NCBI GenBank assembly: GCA_047601745.1
Contig: JASGIS010000001.1
Coordinates: 6,448,001 to 6,512,000, forward strand
Length of the DNA: 64,000 nucleotides
Origin: JAKPAM01 sp047601745
Lineage (GTDB): Bacteria; Pseudomonadota; Gammaproteobacteria; Burkholderiales; Burkholderiaceae_E
Reading direction: 5' to 3'
The notes below the pieces were generated by a model. It was not told the DNA's origin. It did not search any database and saw nothing but the letters and a program-made list of their open reading frames with translations. The stretch's first letter is position 1. Each line of letters begins with the position of its first letter. A program made the position numbers and the translations under genes. Of the stretch, positions 1 to 8,504 are shown piece by piece.

Positions 1-996
1 CCTCTGCCGGGGGTCCGACAACAGCCGTTGCAGCGCATTCGCCAGTTGCGTCGGATCGCCGACCGGGACGAGGACACCCGCGCCGTCGGCCAGAGCCTCG
101 CCGATCGCACCGACCGGCGTCGCGACGATCGGCGTACCGACGCTCATGGCTTCCAGAATGACGAACGGAAACCCCTCCGAATAGCTGGGCAGGCAAAGCA
201 GGGTGGCGACCTTCATCCGCTCGACGACCTGCTCGCCCTGCAGCTCGCCGACCAGATTCACCCAGTCGAACGGATATTTCTCGGCGATCTGGCTGCGCAT
301 CGACGCGGACACGGTCCCGACGACATCGACCCGGAATCCTTGATGGCCGCCGGGCAGGCGAGTGGCGGCTTCGATCAGATCGATCACGCCCTTCGACTCC
401 AGAACGTGGCCGACGAACAGGATGGTGGCCTTGTCGCGGCTCTCCTTCAGCGCATTCAGTTCTTCTTCGGTGATACAGCTCACCATATTGGAGATTCGCC
501 TGACCTTGCGCTCGCCCATCGACGCGGACAGTTCCGATCGGGTCGCCTCGTTGATCACGAATACCGCATTGCTGAGCGAGCACGCGATCATCACCAGCTT
601 CTTCTCGAACCGCTCTCTGTCCGAAAACTCCGCGACCTCGGATCGCTTGAAGCTGCGATGAAAATGCAGGCACACTTTCGCTCCGAGGCACCGGGATACG
701 ACGATGAAAACGATATCGCGGAACATTCCGAGCCGGCCTGCCGTACACAGGTGAACGACCCGGGGCCTCCACGAGACGAGCAGCCAGATCAGCTCGAGCA
801 GCGTCTGGATGCCATGGCCGATCCCGCCGATCACCGTCCATGCGAAATTGTCGGCAACCAGGCTCCGCCAGCGGATTCCGGTGTCCAGTGCACGCAACTC
901 GACGCCGGCGGGCAACGGGCTATTCAATACGACATTGGTCCAGGTCGCGATTCCTCCGACGGGCGGCGGCTTGGGAGAAACAAGCAGAACTCTCAT
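1..996 (-). CDS. Glycosyltransferase family 4, 3' end outside the window
   Basis: Minus-strand frame opening with ATG at 996 and still open at base 1, so about 332 residues are visible and the C-terminus is missing. It starts MRVLLVSPKPPPVGG, the glycine-rich loop of the N-terminal Rossmann domain of GT-B enzymes. Residues about 190-203 read TILFVGHVLESKGV and about 267-282 read PSYSEGFPFVILEAM, the nucleotide-sugar site typical of retaining GT4 enzymes. It is last of the visible exopolysaccharide genes, 68 bases after the preceding GT4 gene, and probably adds one sugar to the lipid-linked repeat unit at the cytoplasmic membrane face. Donor and linkage cannot be read from sequence. The family call is firm, the specificity unknown. 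Confidence 0.85.
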   Translation of the reverse strand, partial: MRVLLVSPKPPPVGGIATWTNVVLNSPLPAGVELRALDTGIRWRSLVADNFAWTVIGGIGHGIQTLLELIWLLVSWRPRVVHLCTAGRLGMFRDIVFIVVSRCLGAKVCLHFHRSFKRSEVAEFSDRERFEKKLVMIACSLSNAVFVINEATRSELSASMGERKVRRISNMVSCITEEELNALKESRDKATILFVGHVLESKGVIDLIEAATRLPGGHQGFRVDVVGTVSASMRSQIAEKYPFDWVNLVGELQGEQVVERMKVATLLCLPSYSEGFPFVILEAMSVGTPIVATPVGAIGEALADGAGVLVPVGDPTQLANALQRLLSDPRQR

Positions 997-1064
997 GATC
1001 GAATTACCAGCACAGTAAACATGTATCGGCGGTCTCGGCGAATCGCATCGGCAATCCCGGCCGA

Positions 1065-2165
1065 TCAAAGGCCCAACGCCTGCAGGAACTTGCTCGACAT
1101 CGCCTGAGGCGAGCATTCGGACTTGACGAACGCATTCGCCGCCTCGGTCATATTCTCGATTTCAGGCCGGGAAAGCCGAAGGAAACGGCGAATCGCGTTG
1201 GCCATGTCGACCGCATCGCCGGCCCGAAACACCAGACCGCGCGATCCGTCGTCCAGCAGACGCGGAACGTCCGATACGTCGCTGGCGATCACCGGCGTCC
1301 CCAAAGCCATGGCCTCCAGCACGACGTTCGGCGTGCCTTCATGGTCCGAACACAGGATCAGCGCGCTCGCGTCGCGAACCACCGATTGCGGATCACTGGT
1401 CGCCGGAAAGAAATGGATCGGCAGCTTCCTGCTCAGGCATTCGCCCTGGAGTTCGGCCCGCCAGCCCGGATAGCCGACCTCTTCCTCGCCGAACCACGAA
1501 AAGCGGAAGCGGGATCTTTGATCTTCATCGAGCAGCTCGACGGCGGACAGCAGCAGTTTGGGGTTCTTCTGCGGCGCGACCCTGCCGAGGATCACGAAAT
1601 CCCTTCCGTTCTGGATTCGGGAAAACGGATCCGTGCCTTCGGAATCGAAAAAAGACTTCGAGATGCCGTTGACGATCGTCCGGGTCTTCTTCTTCGCAAA
1701 GAATATATTCTTCTTGATCCACTCGGACTGGCTGAAGCTATTGCAAACGATGGATTTCGCAAAGACGAACAGCACCGAACGCCAGAGCACCTCCCGCCAC
1801 GTCGTGGAGACATTCAGGTTCCGCTCGGATGGCACCCATGTGAAGCCGCCCCCCATCAGCTTGGCCAGCCCCGCCGCGAGATTCGGACCGTCGATGAAGG
1901 AAATGACGTGGGTCGGCCGCAGGAGCCGCAATTCGCGTACGATCCGTAAAAGCTTCTGAAGCTTGGAAACATCCTCGGGCAGCCGGATTTCTTTTATCTT
2001 GACGTTGCTCCCCTCGAGAATGCCGCGCATGTGATGGAAGGGCTGATAGTAGACCAGCGTCACGTCATGGCCGGCGGCAGCCAGTTCCGCGCCAAGGAGA
2101 CAAATCTGGCGCTGAGCTCCCCCGCTGCCCAGCGAATCGATCAAGAGCACCAGCTTGTCAGCCAT
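1065..2165 (-). CDS. Glycosyltransferase family 4
   Basis: A 366-residue GT-B glycosyltransferase beginning MADKLVLLIDSLGSGGAQRQ, with the GSGGAQR loop common in capsule and O-antigen GT4 enzymes. Residues about 273-294 hold CSDHEGTPNVVLEAMALGTP, the C-terminal donor-binding motif. The frame can be extended to a GTG at 2192, but the ATG at 2165 has a GGGAG ribosome site six bases upstream and overlaps the stop of the preceding polymerase gene by 8 bases, suggesting translational coupling. It likely transfers one sugar during repeat-unit assembly. The substrate is not predictable. Confidence 0.88.
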   Translation of the reverse strand: MADKLVLLIDSLGSGGAQRQICLLGAELAAAGHDVTLVYYQPFHHMRGILEGSNVKIKEIRLPEDVSKLQKLLRIVRELRLLRPTHVISFIDGPNLAAGLAKLMGGGFTWVPSERNLNVSTTWREVLWRSVLFVFAKSIVCNSFSQSEWIKKNIFFAKKKTRTIVNGISKSFFDSEGTDPFSRIQNGRDFVILGRVAPQKNPKLLLSAVELLDEDQRSRFRFSWFGEEEVGYPGWRAELQGECLSRKLPIHFFPATSDPQSVVRDASALILCSDHEGTPNVVLEAMALGTPVIASDVSDVPRLLDDGSRGLVFRAGDAVDMANAIRRFLRLSRPEIENMTEAANAFVKSECSPQAMSSKFLQALGL

Positions 2166-3429
2166 TTGGCTCCCTACGCTTTTCACCTTCACGTTTTCCT
2201 GAAATATAGAGCATCAATATCACGAACAATTGCGATCCACGATCGATATAAGAAACACCGGTAAAATCAAGACACAACATGACAATGGCCAGCACGACGC
2301 CGAGCAGAGCGAATCCCGGGCGACGGAAGATCGACCAGAGCCCCTTCACGATCGGGTAGTAATAAAGAACGAACCCGATGATTCCGACATTGACGAGCAG
2401 TTCTATCATGTTGTTGTGAGAATAGTATCCGGCCCCCGAAAGCCTGAGGAAACCATCCAGCCCATGGCCGAAAAAGGGCGCATCCGCGATCAGGGCCGGC
2501 GCCAGAGCGATCAAGGATTTCCGATCGAGCGTCGAATCATCCTCCCCCGCCATGAACTCCTCGAATCGCCGCGTCACCTCGATATCCTCGAATCCCGCGG
2601 ATCCGAGAAACATGACCCCGGCGAACAACGCGACCAGCACGACGATCAAAGCGCCCCATTGCACCTTGCCTTTTCTCAGGAACAATCTCAAAAGCAGATA
2701 CCAGAGCACGGGTGCGACGAACAGGATCGCTTTCTTGGATCCCGTCACGTACACGCCGAATCCGGCCGACAGCAGCGAGAGCACGAAAAGCACGATCCAG
2801 ACGCGTCCGTTGGTCACGCGATGGCCCAGAATGGCCAACGCGAACATCGGCGCCAGCAGCCTCGTGATCAGCGCGTTCGGATGGCCGACATAACCTCCGA
2901 ATCGCCTGAGCGCCGCCTCGGGGTCGAGCAGGTATATCGACTCGACCAGATTGACCCCGGAAAAATAGGCATACACATTGATCAGGACCGGGATGATCAG
3001 CAGCAGGATGAAGCTCTCGTCGTCGTACCACTTCAAATAGAGCGCCATTCCGCACAACGCGGCCCCGCACGCCGCCGTCAGGTAGTTGCCCAACGGTGAA
3101 AAGTCGTCGATGAACGCCCAGATCCAGGATGCCGAAATGAAGATGAATGCCACGCCGTACCGGACGAGGAACATCGGCAACCTGTTCGTGCTGGTGAAGC
3201 CGGCGGCCAGACCCAATATCGCGAACACGCCGCCGAGCTTGGAGAGCACCGGATGAGCGCTCATGCCGAGGCCGATGGCCAGATAGCCGAGCACGCACAG
3301 CCTTCCGACGGTCTTGCCGATTTCAAAAGAATTTCGAGATGCTATGTCCATTAACTCACTTCTCTCTTTCATCCGGAACGCGGATGGCTGCAATGACCGG
3401 AAAATCCGGGCCGGTCGGGTCAGCGACAT
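2158..3429 (-). CDS. O-antigen ligase/polymerase family membrane protein (Wzy/WaaL-like)
   Basis: A 423-residue polytopic inner-membrane protein with about ten hydrophobic segments, a long periplasmic loop near residues 270-320 and the loop motif FGHGLDGFLRLSGAGYYSHN, which resembles the H-x-x-N region of O-antigen ligase/Wzy proteins. Placed among glycosyltransferases and next to a flippase, it most likely polymerises repeat units in the periplasm. The ATG at 3429 lies eight bases after the flippase stop and has AAGGTGA just upstream; an inner ATG at 3351 is also possible. A second family member lies at 9936-11411, so one may be polymerase and the other a ligase or chain-transfer enzyme. Confidence 0.82.
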   Translation of the reverse strand: MSLTRPARIFRSLQPSAFRMKERSELMDIASRNSFEIGKTVGRLCVLGYLAIGLGMSAHPVLSKLGGVFAILGLAAGFTSTNRLPMFLVRYGVAFIFISASWIWAFIDDFSPLGNYLTAACGAALCGMALYLKWYDDESFILLLIIPVLINVYAYFSGVNLVESIYLLDPEAALRRFGGYVGHPNALITRLLAPMFALAILGHRVTNGRVWIVLFVLSLLSAGFGVYVTGSKKAILFVAPVLWYLLLRLFLRKGKVQWGALIVVLVALFAGVMFLGSAGFEDIEVTRRFEEFMAGEDDSTLDRKSLIALAPALIADAPFFGHGLDGFLRLSGAGYYSHNNMIELLVNVGIIGFVLYYYPIVKGLWSIFRRPGFALLGVVLAIVMLCLDFTGVSYIDRGSQLFVILMLYISGKREGEKRREPNG

Positions 3430-3437
3430 TCTTCACC

Positions 3438-4679
3438 TTACTTGGCCAGCCGCTCCACGGATTTCATCTGCAGCAGGTACGAGATCGTCGCCGAAAGAAA
3501 TCCGGCGACGAACGATCCTTTTGCAAGAAGCACCGCATCCCTCGTCAACCACAAACCGCCGATCATGACGATTTTTATCACCGCGGAACACAGTTCCGCG
3601 CGCAGCAGGCTCGCCTGCCCCCCTATGTTCTTCAGAATCTCGGACGGAAATACCTGAAGGAAGCTCGCCAGCATCCACAGCGATGCGAAGGCCAGATACG
3701 AATCGACCTCCGTCCATTTCGGCCCCAGGATGTAGCTCATGATCCTGGGTTCGAAAAAATAAAGAGAAAAAGCCACCAGAAGATTGAAGGAAATGCCGAC
3801 GATGAAAATTCTCTTCCCGATCGTCACCAGGTCGGCGGACCGGGCCTGCAGTATTCGCCAAAGGACCGAGCGCAACCCCTGGGCGACCGCGTTGATGGGT
3901 GCCGCGAACAGCCTGAACGCCATCCCGTAGTGGCCTGACACCACCGAAGCGCCCAGATTCTGAAGGGCCCAGAACGGAAGAAAATTGGCGCCGACGCCGA
4001 GCAGTTGGGACGGCATCACGTGAAAAAGGAAGCTTTTCTTCTGCCGAAGCTCCCGGAACTGCCTTCTATACGAAGACCGGCAATAAATCGCCAGCGACCC
4101 AGCTTGCCTGCCGAGAAGCAGCAGGCAGGCGACGCCCTCCGCCGTCACGGCCGAGACGAGCAGCTCCATCCTCGTCGCCGAATTCAGCACATGGGGCAAC
4201 GACCATTGAAGAAAAATCAGCAACGCAGCCTTGACGAGCGCCGCGGAGACCGTCAGCTTGATTCTCCCCAGACGGATGACGAGCGCCCCGAGAGACTGCC
4301 CGACGGCGACGCTCAAAGACAGGATGATCGTCAAATACCATTCGATTTCGTTCGACTTGGATATGAATCCCGCCGAAACCAGTCCGAACACGCATAGGAT
4401 CCCGATCACCGCCCAGCCCGCCGCGAAAGCGGACGACTGGACGAGAACGAACCGGGCGCGCCTGACGCTCCTTTCTCCGTAGATGGAGTGAAAGAAGGTT
4501 CCCGACAGCAGCAATGCGAGGATCGACGACAGGTTGAAGAAGAAGAAGAAAAGCCCGAACTCTTCCGGTGGGTAGAGCCTGGTGAGAATCGGGGTCGAAA
4601 CCAGTATCGCGAAGGGACCCAGCAGATTCGATGCAGCAAGCAGCAGGACGACCTGCAAGGATTTTTTTGTTCCCTTCAT
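3438..4679 (-). CDS. Oligosaccharide flippase (Wzx-like, MOP superfamily)
   Basis: A 413-residue membrane protein with about twelve predicted helices. It begins MKGTKKSLQVVLLLAASNLL, and residues 27-45 (VSTPILTRLYPPEEFGLFF) match the first-helix signature of polysaccharide flippases, where P-I-L-T-R-L-Y-x-P-x-x-F-G is typical. It would move undecaprenyl-diphosphate-linked repeat units across the inner membrane. The polymerase gene follows eight bases after its stop. Several basic residues sit in mid-membrane positions, usual for the family. The assignment is strong; the cargo is unknown. Confidence 0.88.
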   Translation of the reverse strand: MKGTKKSLQVVLLLAASNLLGPFAILVSTPILTRLYPPEEFGLFFFFFNLSSILALLLSGTFFHSIYGERSVRRARFVLVQSSAFAAGWAVIGILCVFGLVSAGFISKSNEIEWYLTIILSLSVAVGQSLGALVIRLGRIKLTVSAALVKAALLIFLQWSLPHVLNSATRMELLVSAVTAEGVACLLLLGRQAGSLAIYCRSSYRRQFRELRQKKSFLFHVMPSQLLGVGANFLPFWALQNLGASVVSGHYGMAFRLFAAPINAVAQGLRSVLWRILQARSADLVTIGKRIFIVGISFNLLVAFSLYFFEPRIMSYILGPKWTEVDSYLAFASLWMLASFLQVFPSEILKNIGGQASLLRAELCSAVIKIVMIGGLWLTRDAVLLAKGSFVAGFLSATISYLLQMKSVERLAK

Positions 4680-4699
4680 TCGATATCACCAGCGGACGC

Positions 4700-5242
4700 T
4701 TAATTTACTTGAAAAAAATCCAGCAATTCCGCTTTCAATTCGACCCTGTTCTTCGCAGCCAGCGGCACGTACTTCTTCAGGCACCGTTCCTCGAACTCGG
4801 CCATCGACATCAATACCTTGGCGGGATTGCCCGCCACCACGGTGTTCTCCGGCACGTCCTTGTTGACGACCGAACCCGCTCCGACGACGCAGTTTCCGTG
4901 GATGGTGACGCCGGGTAGGATGATCGAGTTCACCCCTATGAACGAGTTGTTCCTTACCGTGATCGGGCCGAACTTGTTTCCGAAATCGGCGTTCAACACC
5001 GCGTATTTGCGGCGAAACAGACGGGTGGACGCATCATGAGTCAGGAATTTGACGCCGTCGGTAACCGTCACGTCATCGCCGATCGAAATCAACCACGGCT
5101 CCGAACCGAAGTTCTCGACGGACGTCAGTATCTCGCAGCGAGAGCCGATCCTGACCCCTTCCCGCCGCAGATACTCGACCTTGCCGTAGCCCAGCAGCTT
5201 CACATAGTGGGCGATTCTTCTCGCTACCTTGCCGATCAACAT
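4700..5242 (-). CDS. Hexapeptide-repeat acyltransferase (left-handed beta-helix)
   Basis: A 180-residue protein with imperfect hexapeptide turns (for example VRIGSRCEI, ISIGDDVTVTDG, ITVRNNSFIGVNSIILPGVTI and CVVGAGSVVNKDV), the pattern of left-handed beta-helix O-acetyltransferases. A histidine in FLTHDAST near residue 70 may be the catalytic base. The ATG at 5242 has GGAAGG nine bases upstream and is preferred to an in-frame TTG at 5260. In this locus it probably acetylates the repeat unit or a nucleotide sugar. Family membership is clear; the acceptor is inferred only from context. Confidence 0.85.
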   Translation of the reverse strand: MLIGKVARRIAHYVKLLGYGKVEYLRREGVRIGSRCEILTSVENFGSEPWLISIGDDVTVTDGVKFLTHDASTRLFRRKYAVLNADFGNKFGPITVRNNSFIGVNSIILPGVTIHGNCVVGAGSVVNKDVPENTVVAGNPAKVLMSMAEFEERCLKKYVPLAAKNRVELKAELLDFFQVN

Positions 5243-5312
5243 TTTTGATATGCCTTCCAATACACGGCGCCGTCATGGACGACGCCGTCACCCCGCGATG
5301 GCGGTCCGATCG

Positions 5313-6308
5313 CTACGCTTTTTGATGATATCGACGGAACCATTCGACGAATCGGGCCAGACCTTCCTCTATCCCGATTTTCGGCGCGTAGCCCGTCCAG
5401 CGATTGAGTTTTTCCGTCGAAGCGTGAGTCGAATAGACGTCGCCCTTCTGCATGGGCAGGAATATTTTCTCGGCCTTCTTGCCGATGTTCTTTTCCAGCG
5501 TTTCGATAAAATGCATCAGGCCGACCGGGTTCTCATTGCCGATATTGAAGACGTTGAAAGCTCCGGAGCTCCCGTCGCGCCCATCGGTTCCATCGGAATC
5601 CGCGGTTTTTTCGAGAACGGCCACGATGCCGTTCACGATATCGTCGATATACGTGAAATCCCGGGTCAGGTCGCCGTTATTGAACACATTGATCGGCTGC
5701 CCGTCGAAGATCGCCTTCGTGAAACTGTAATAGGCCATGTCGGGCCTTCCCCAAGGCCCGTACACGGTGAAGAAGCGAAGTCCGGTCGTACGAAGCCCAT
5801 AGAGATTGGAATACGAATAGGCCATCAGCTCATTCGCGCGCTTCGTCGCCGCGTACAGGCTGACGGGTTCGTCGGCCTTCACATCTTCCGAGAACGGAGC
5901 CTTCGAACTGCGCCCGTACACGCTCGAACTGCTCGCGTAGATCAGATGCTCGACCGTGTGCGTCCGGGCCATCTCCAGAATGTTCAGAAACCCGACCAGA
6001 TTGCTTTGTCCGTAGCTCAGCGGATTGCTGATCGAATACCGGACGCCGGCCTGCGCGGCCAGATGGATGATCTGGTCGATCTTGTGCTTTTCGAATACCC
6101 TGCTCAGAGCCGCGTGGTCGGCCACGTCGACGCAATAGAACGAGAATCCCGGCTTCGAGCCGAGGTTGTTGAGCCGGTCCAGCTTCAGTGAAGGTTCGTA
6201 ATAGCTATTGAGATTGTCGATCCCGACGACCTGAAAGCCGCGATCGATCAGATTCAACGTCAGGTGCATCCCGATGAACCCGGCCACGCCTGTCACAAGT
6301 ATCGTCAT
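5313..6308 (-). CDS. NAD-dependent epimerase, UDP-glucuronate 4-epimerase-like
   Basis: A 331-residue extended short-chain dehydrogenase. The NAD loop TGVAGFIG lies at residues 6-13, a serine-rich stretch YASSSSVYG near 127, and the catalytic Y-x3-K as SLYAATKRANE near 155. The segments NSYYEPSLKLDRL and AQAGVRYSI are characteristic of UDP-glucuronate 4-epimerases, which supply UDP-galacturonate. A UDP-glucose 4-epimerase or related activity cannot be excluded. The gene sits between the acyltransferase and a large secreted protein and probably provides an acidic sugar donor to the exopolysaccharide pathway in the cytoplasm. Confidence 0.85.
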   Translation of the reverse strand: MTILVTGVAGFIGMHLTLNLIDRGFQVVGIDNLNSYYEPSLKLDRLNNLGSKPGFSFYCVDVADHAALSRVFEKHKIDQIIHLAAQAGVRYSISNPLSYGQSNLVGFLNILEMARTHTVEHLIYASSSSVYGRSSKAPFSEDVKADEPVSLYAATKRANELMAYSYSNLYGLRTTGLRFFTVYGPWGRPDMAYYSFTKAIFDGQPINVFNNGDLTRDFTYIDDIVNGIVAVLEKTADSDGTDGRDGSSGAFNVFNIGNENPVGLMHFIETLEKNIGKKAEKIFLPMQKGDVYSTHASTEKLNRWTGYAPKIGIEEGLARFVEWFRRYHQKA

Positions 6309-6350
6309 TTACTCTCCACGCCTTTATAAAATCCTCATCCGGAAAAGCTT

Positions 6351-8483
6351 TCACCCGAGGCTTTTCACTCTGTCCAGATCCACATCCACCTCCCTGCCCG
6401 GCCGAACGGGGATCGTCAATGTGAATGGTTCGTTCTCCTTCGAGCCTTTCCGGATCCGAAGCTTTTTATACAACGGCTTGGAATCCTCATCTTTGACCCG
6501 GACCTTCAACTCGTAACTTCCCGGTGCCATGTCCCATAGATCGACTTTCGTCTTTTCCCGGGAGTCGAACCTGTACAGCGTCGCGGAGAAGTGCTCGGGC
6601 GTCTTGGCATTCACCACGGCAGACAGATCGCCGATCTCTTCCATCCACCGTACGCGCGGCATCGGATAGGCCGATGGAGAAGCCCTGTCGCCGGTCAAGG
6701 TCGTGTACAGGATGTCGACGTCGAATCTTTTCACCTTGGTCGGCGCGATGAAACGATAGTAATTCCATTCGAAATCCAGAATCCTGTCCGTCCACTTCGC
6801 CTCGCTCGTGAACATCTCGTAGTTCCTGCTCAGGGCCGAGACGTTATCCTTGAAGTACTCGCCCAGATAGTCGAACTCGCGAGAACCGAGGTATTTGTCA
6901 TATGCGTTCTGAAAAAGAGAAAAGGAGCTTCGGTCGCTTTTCTCCAGTGCCTGGCCCATCTTTCCCCAATCGAGACGCTTCGACATATCGATCAGCTTTC
7001 GATTCTGCCATTTGACTTCACCGACGACGTCGGCCCCGGCCCGGCGGCGGTCTACGAGCTTCCGGAGCGCATCGAACGGGCGAAGATATTTTTCATTGCC
7101 GGTGATTTCCCAGGCCAGCAGAAAAGTGTTCAGCAGGATTTCCTGGCCTCCGGAGCCGGGCCAGTTGTACATGAACTCGTTGGTGTTTGCATCGAAAGGC
7201 TCCCACCAGTTCCGGCCCTCCCGGGTGAACGTCCCGCCGGGCCAGGCGATGATCGGCGGAACGACTCCCGCGGGCTTCGTGCCGACATCGGATTCGGTGG
7301 CCGCCAGCCACGTATCGAGCCAGTTCTCGATCTCGGGCGGCAGTTTTTTTCTGCGCTTCTCGAAAGCCCAGAGCATGATCGGCTGAATGAGCGCCGCATG
7401 GTACGGCGTATCGAAAGCGAACCGCGGATCACTCGCCGGACCTTCGGTATTGAAATAGATGGATTTGAACTGAAGCTCGTTCCGTTCATTCTTTCCCATC
7501 AGGGAGAATATGGCCCTCTGATAACCGTCGATCAGCGAATCGACGTACGCTTCATTGGATCGAAGCGCCATCAGCGGAACGATCGCATCCGTGAAATCCT
7601 CATTGGCGTGCTCGACGTCGGTCAGGATTCGCGGCAATCCGAATGTATTCTCCAGTCTCTTCAGAGAAAGCAGCGAAAGCCGCTCCTGGGCCCGCTCGAT
7701 AGCGGGCTCGTCGAACGAAAAGAGAACGGGAGCCCACCATCTCCACATCTCCACATCGTCATTCAGCCCGCCGCCGAACCCGCCCTCGTCGGTCTGCCGA
7801 TTTTCTATCCACCACGTGACGATCTTCTTCAGCTTCAGCAGCGATTCTCTTTGATACTTCGCCCATGCCGGCCCTTCGTGGTCGCCAGACATCGGCGGCC
7901 ATTCGATCGGGGTCCCCAGGTAGGCGGCGATCAGTCTGTTTTCCGGAAACGCCTGCCGGGCGATCTCGAACAGTCTTCTCGCTTCGTCGAAGTACGTTTT
8001 CCGCAGGTTCCGGTCGGACAGGATCGGCCCCCATTCGATGCTCAGCCACACGAGCATGCGCGCCCTGTACAGCGCCCAGAGGGGAAAAACCGGAGAGCTT
8101 TCCGGCGGAGCCAGGCTTTCGAACGGATCGTTCTTGTAGGACAGCCCCTTGCCCGGCCGGATGAACGAAGACAGATAGTCGGTCGCCCCCTGATTCTTCA
8201 CTTCGCGGGGCGCCCATTTCCTCATCAACGGGAGGATCCGGTTCAAATCCTCGATCCCGTCCTTCTCGCGCGCGCAGCCGACGAATCTCTCCGCTTCCAT
8301 GACCCGCCGACCGTCGTCCTCCATGTTGCCGAGGCAGGCGATCGCGTCGGCCGTTTCGCAAGAGCAATCCGCATGCGCGACGGTTGAGAAGCTGATGGCC
8401 AGAACGAGAATCGCGCAGCGCGCGATTCTTGCCGGCACATCGAGGATCATCGATTTTCGGAGCAAGGCTCGACCTCGGATCAT
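6351..8483 (-). CDS. Large secreted protein of unknown function in the exopolysaccharide operon
   Basis: About 710 residues that I do not recognise. The N-terminus carries a signal peptide ending near STVAHA before DCSCE; the cleaved form starts with cysteines but lacks a clear lipobox. The middle (residues about 190-500) is rich in Trp, Tyr and Gly with motifs such as WWIENRQTDEGGFGGGLNDD and WEPFDANTNEFMYNWPG, a look often seen in alpha/alpha-toroid glycosidases and polysaccharide lyases. The C-terminal 120 residues look beta-rich. By context it may trim or modify the polymer in the periplasm, but this is inference. The start is uncertain: ATG at 8483 or 8450, neither with a good ribosome site. 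Confidence 0.7.
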   Translation of the reverse strand: MIRGRALLRKSMILDVPARIARCAILVLAISFSTVAHADCSCETADAIACLGNMEDDGRRVMEAERFVGCAREKDGIEDLNRILPLMRKWAPREVKNQGATDYLSSFIRPGKGLSYKNDPFESLAPPESSPVFPLWALYRARMLVWLSIEWGPILSDRNLRKTYFDEARRLFEIARQAFPENRLIAAYLGTPIEWPPMSGDHEGPAWAKYQRESLLKLKKIVTWWIENRQTDEGGFGGGLNDDVEMWRWWAPVLFSFDEPAIERAQERLSLLSLKRLENTFGLPRILTDVEHANEDFTDAIVPLMALRSNEAYVDSLIDGYQRAIFSLMGKNERNELQFKSIYFNTEGPASDPRFAFDTPYHAALIQPIMLWAFEKRRKKLPPEIENWLDTWLAATESDVGTKPAGVVPPIIAWPGGTFTREGRNWWEPFDANTNEFMYNWPGSGGQEILLNTFLLAWEITGNEKYLRPFDALRKLVDRRRAGADVVGEVKWQNRKLIDMSKRLDWGKMGQALEKSDRSSFSLFQNAYDKYLGSREFDYLGEYFKDNVSALSRNYEMFTSEAKWTDRILDFEWNYYRFIAPTKVKRFDVDILYTTLTGDRASPSAYPMPRVRWMEEIGDLSAVVNAKTPEHFSATLYRFDSREKTKVDLWDMAPGSYELKVRVKDEDSKPLYKKLRIRKGSKENEPFTLTIPVRPGREVDVDLDRVKSLG

Positions 8484-8504
8484 AGGCAGCAAGAAGGACC
8501 GATC

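Noticed and set aside
28..1107. Long plus-strand frame opposite the first glycosyltransferase
   Set aside because: Arg/Asp-rich antisense translation of a clearly recognisable GT4 gene.
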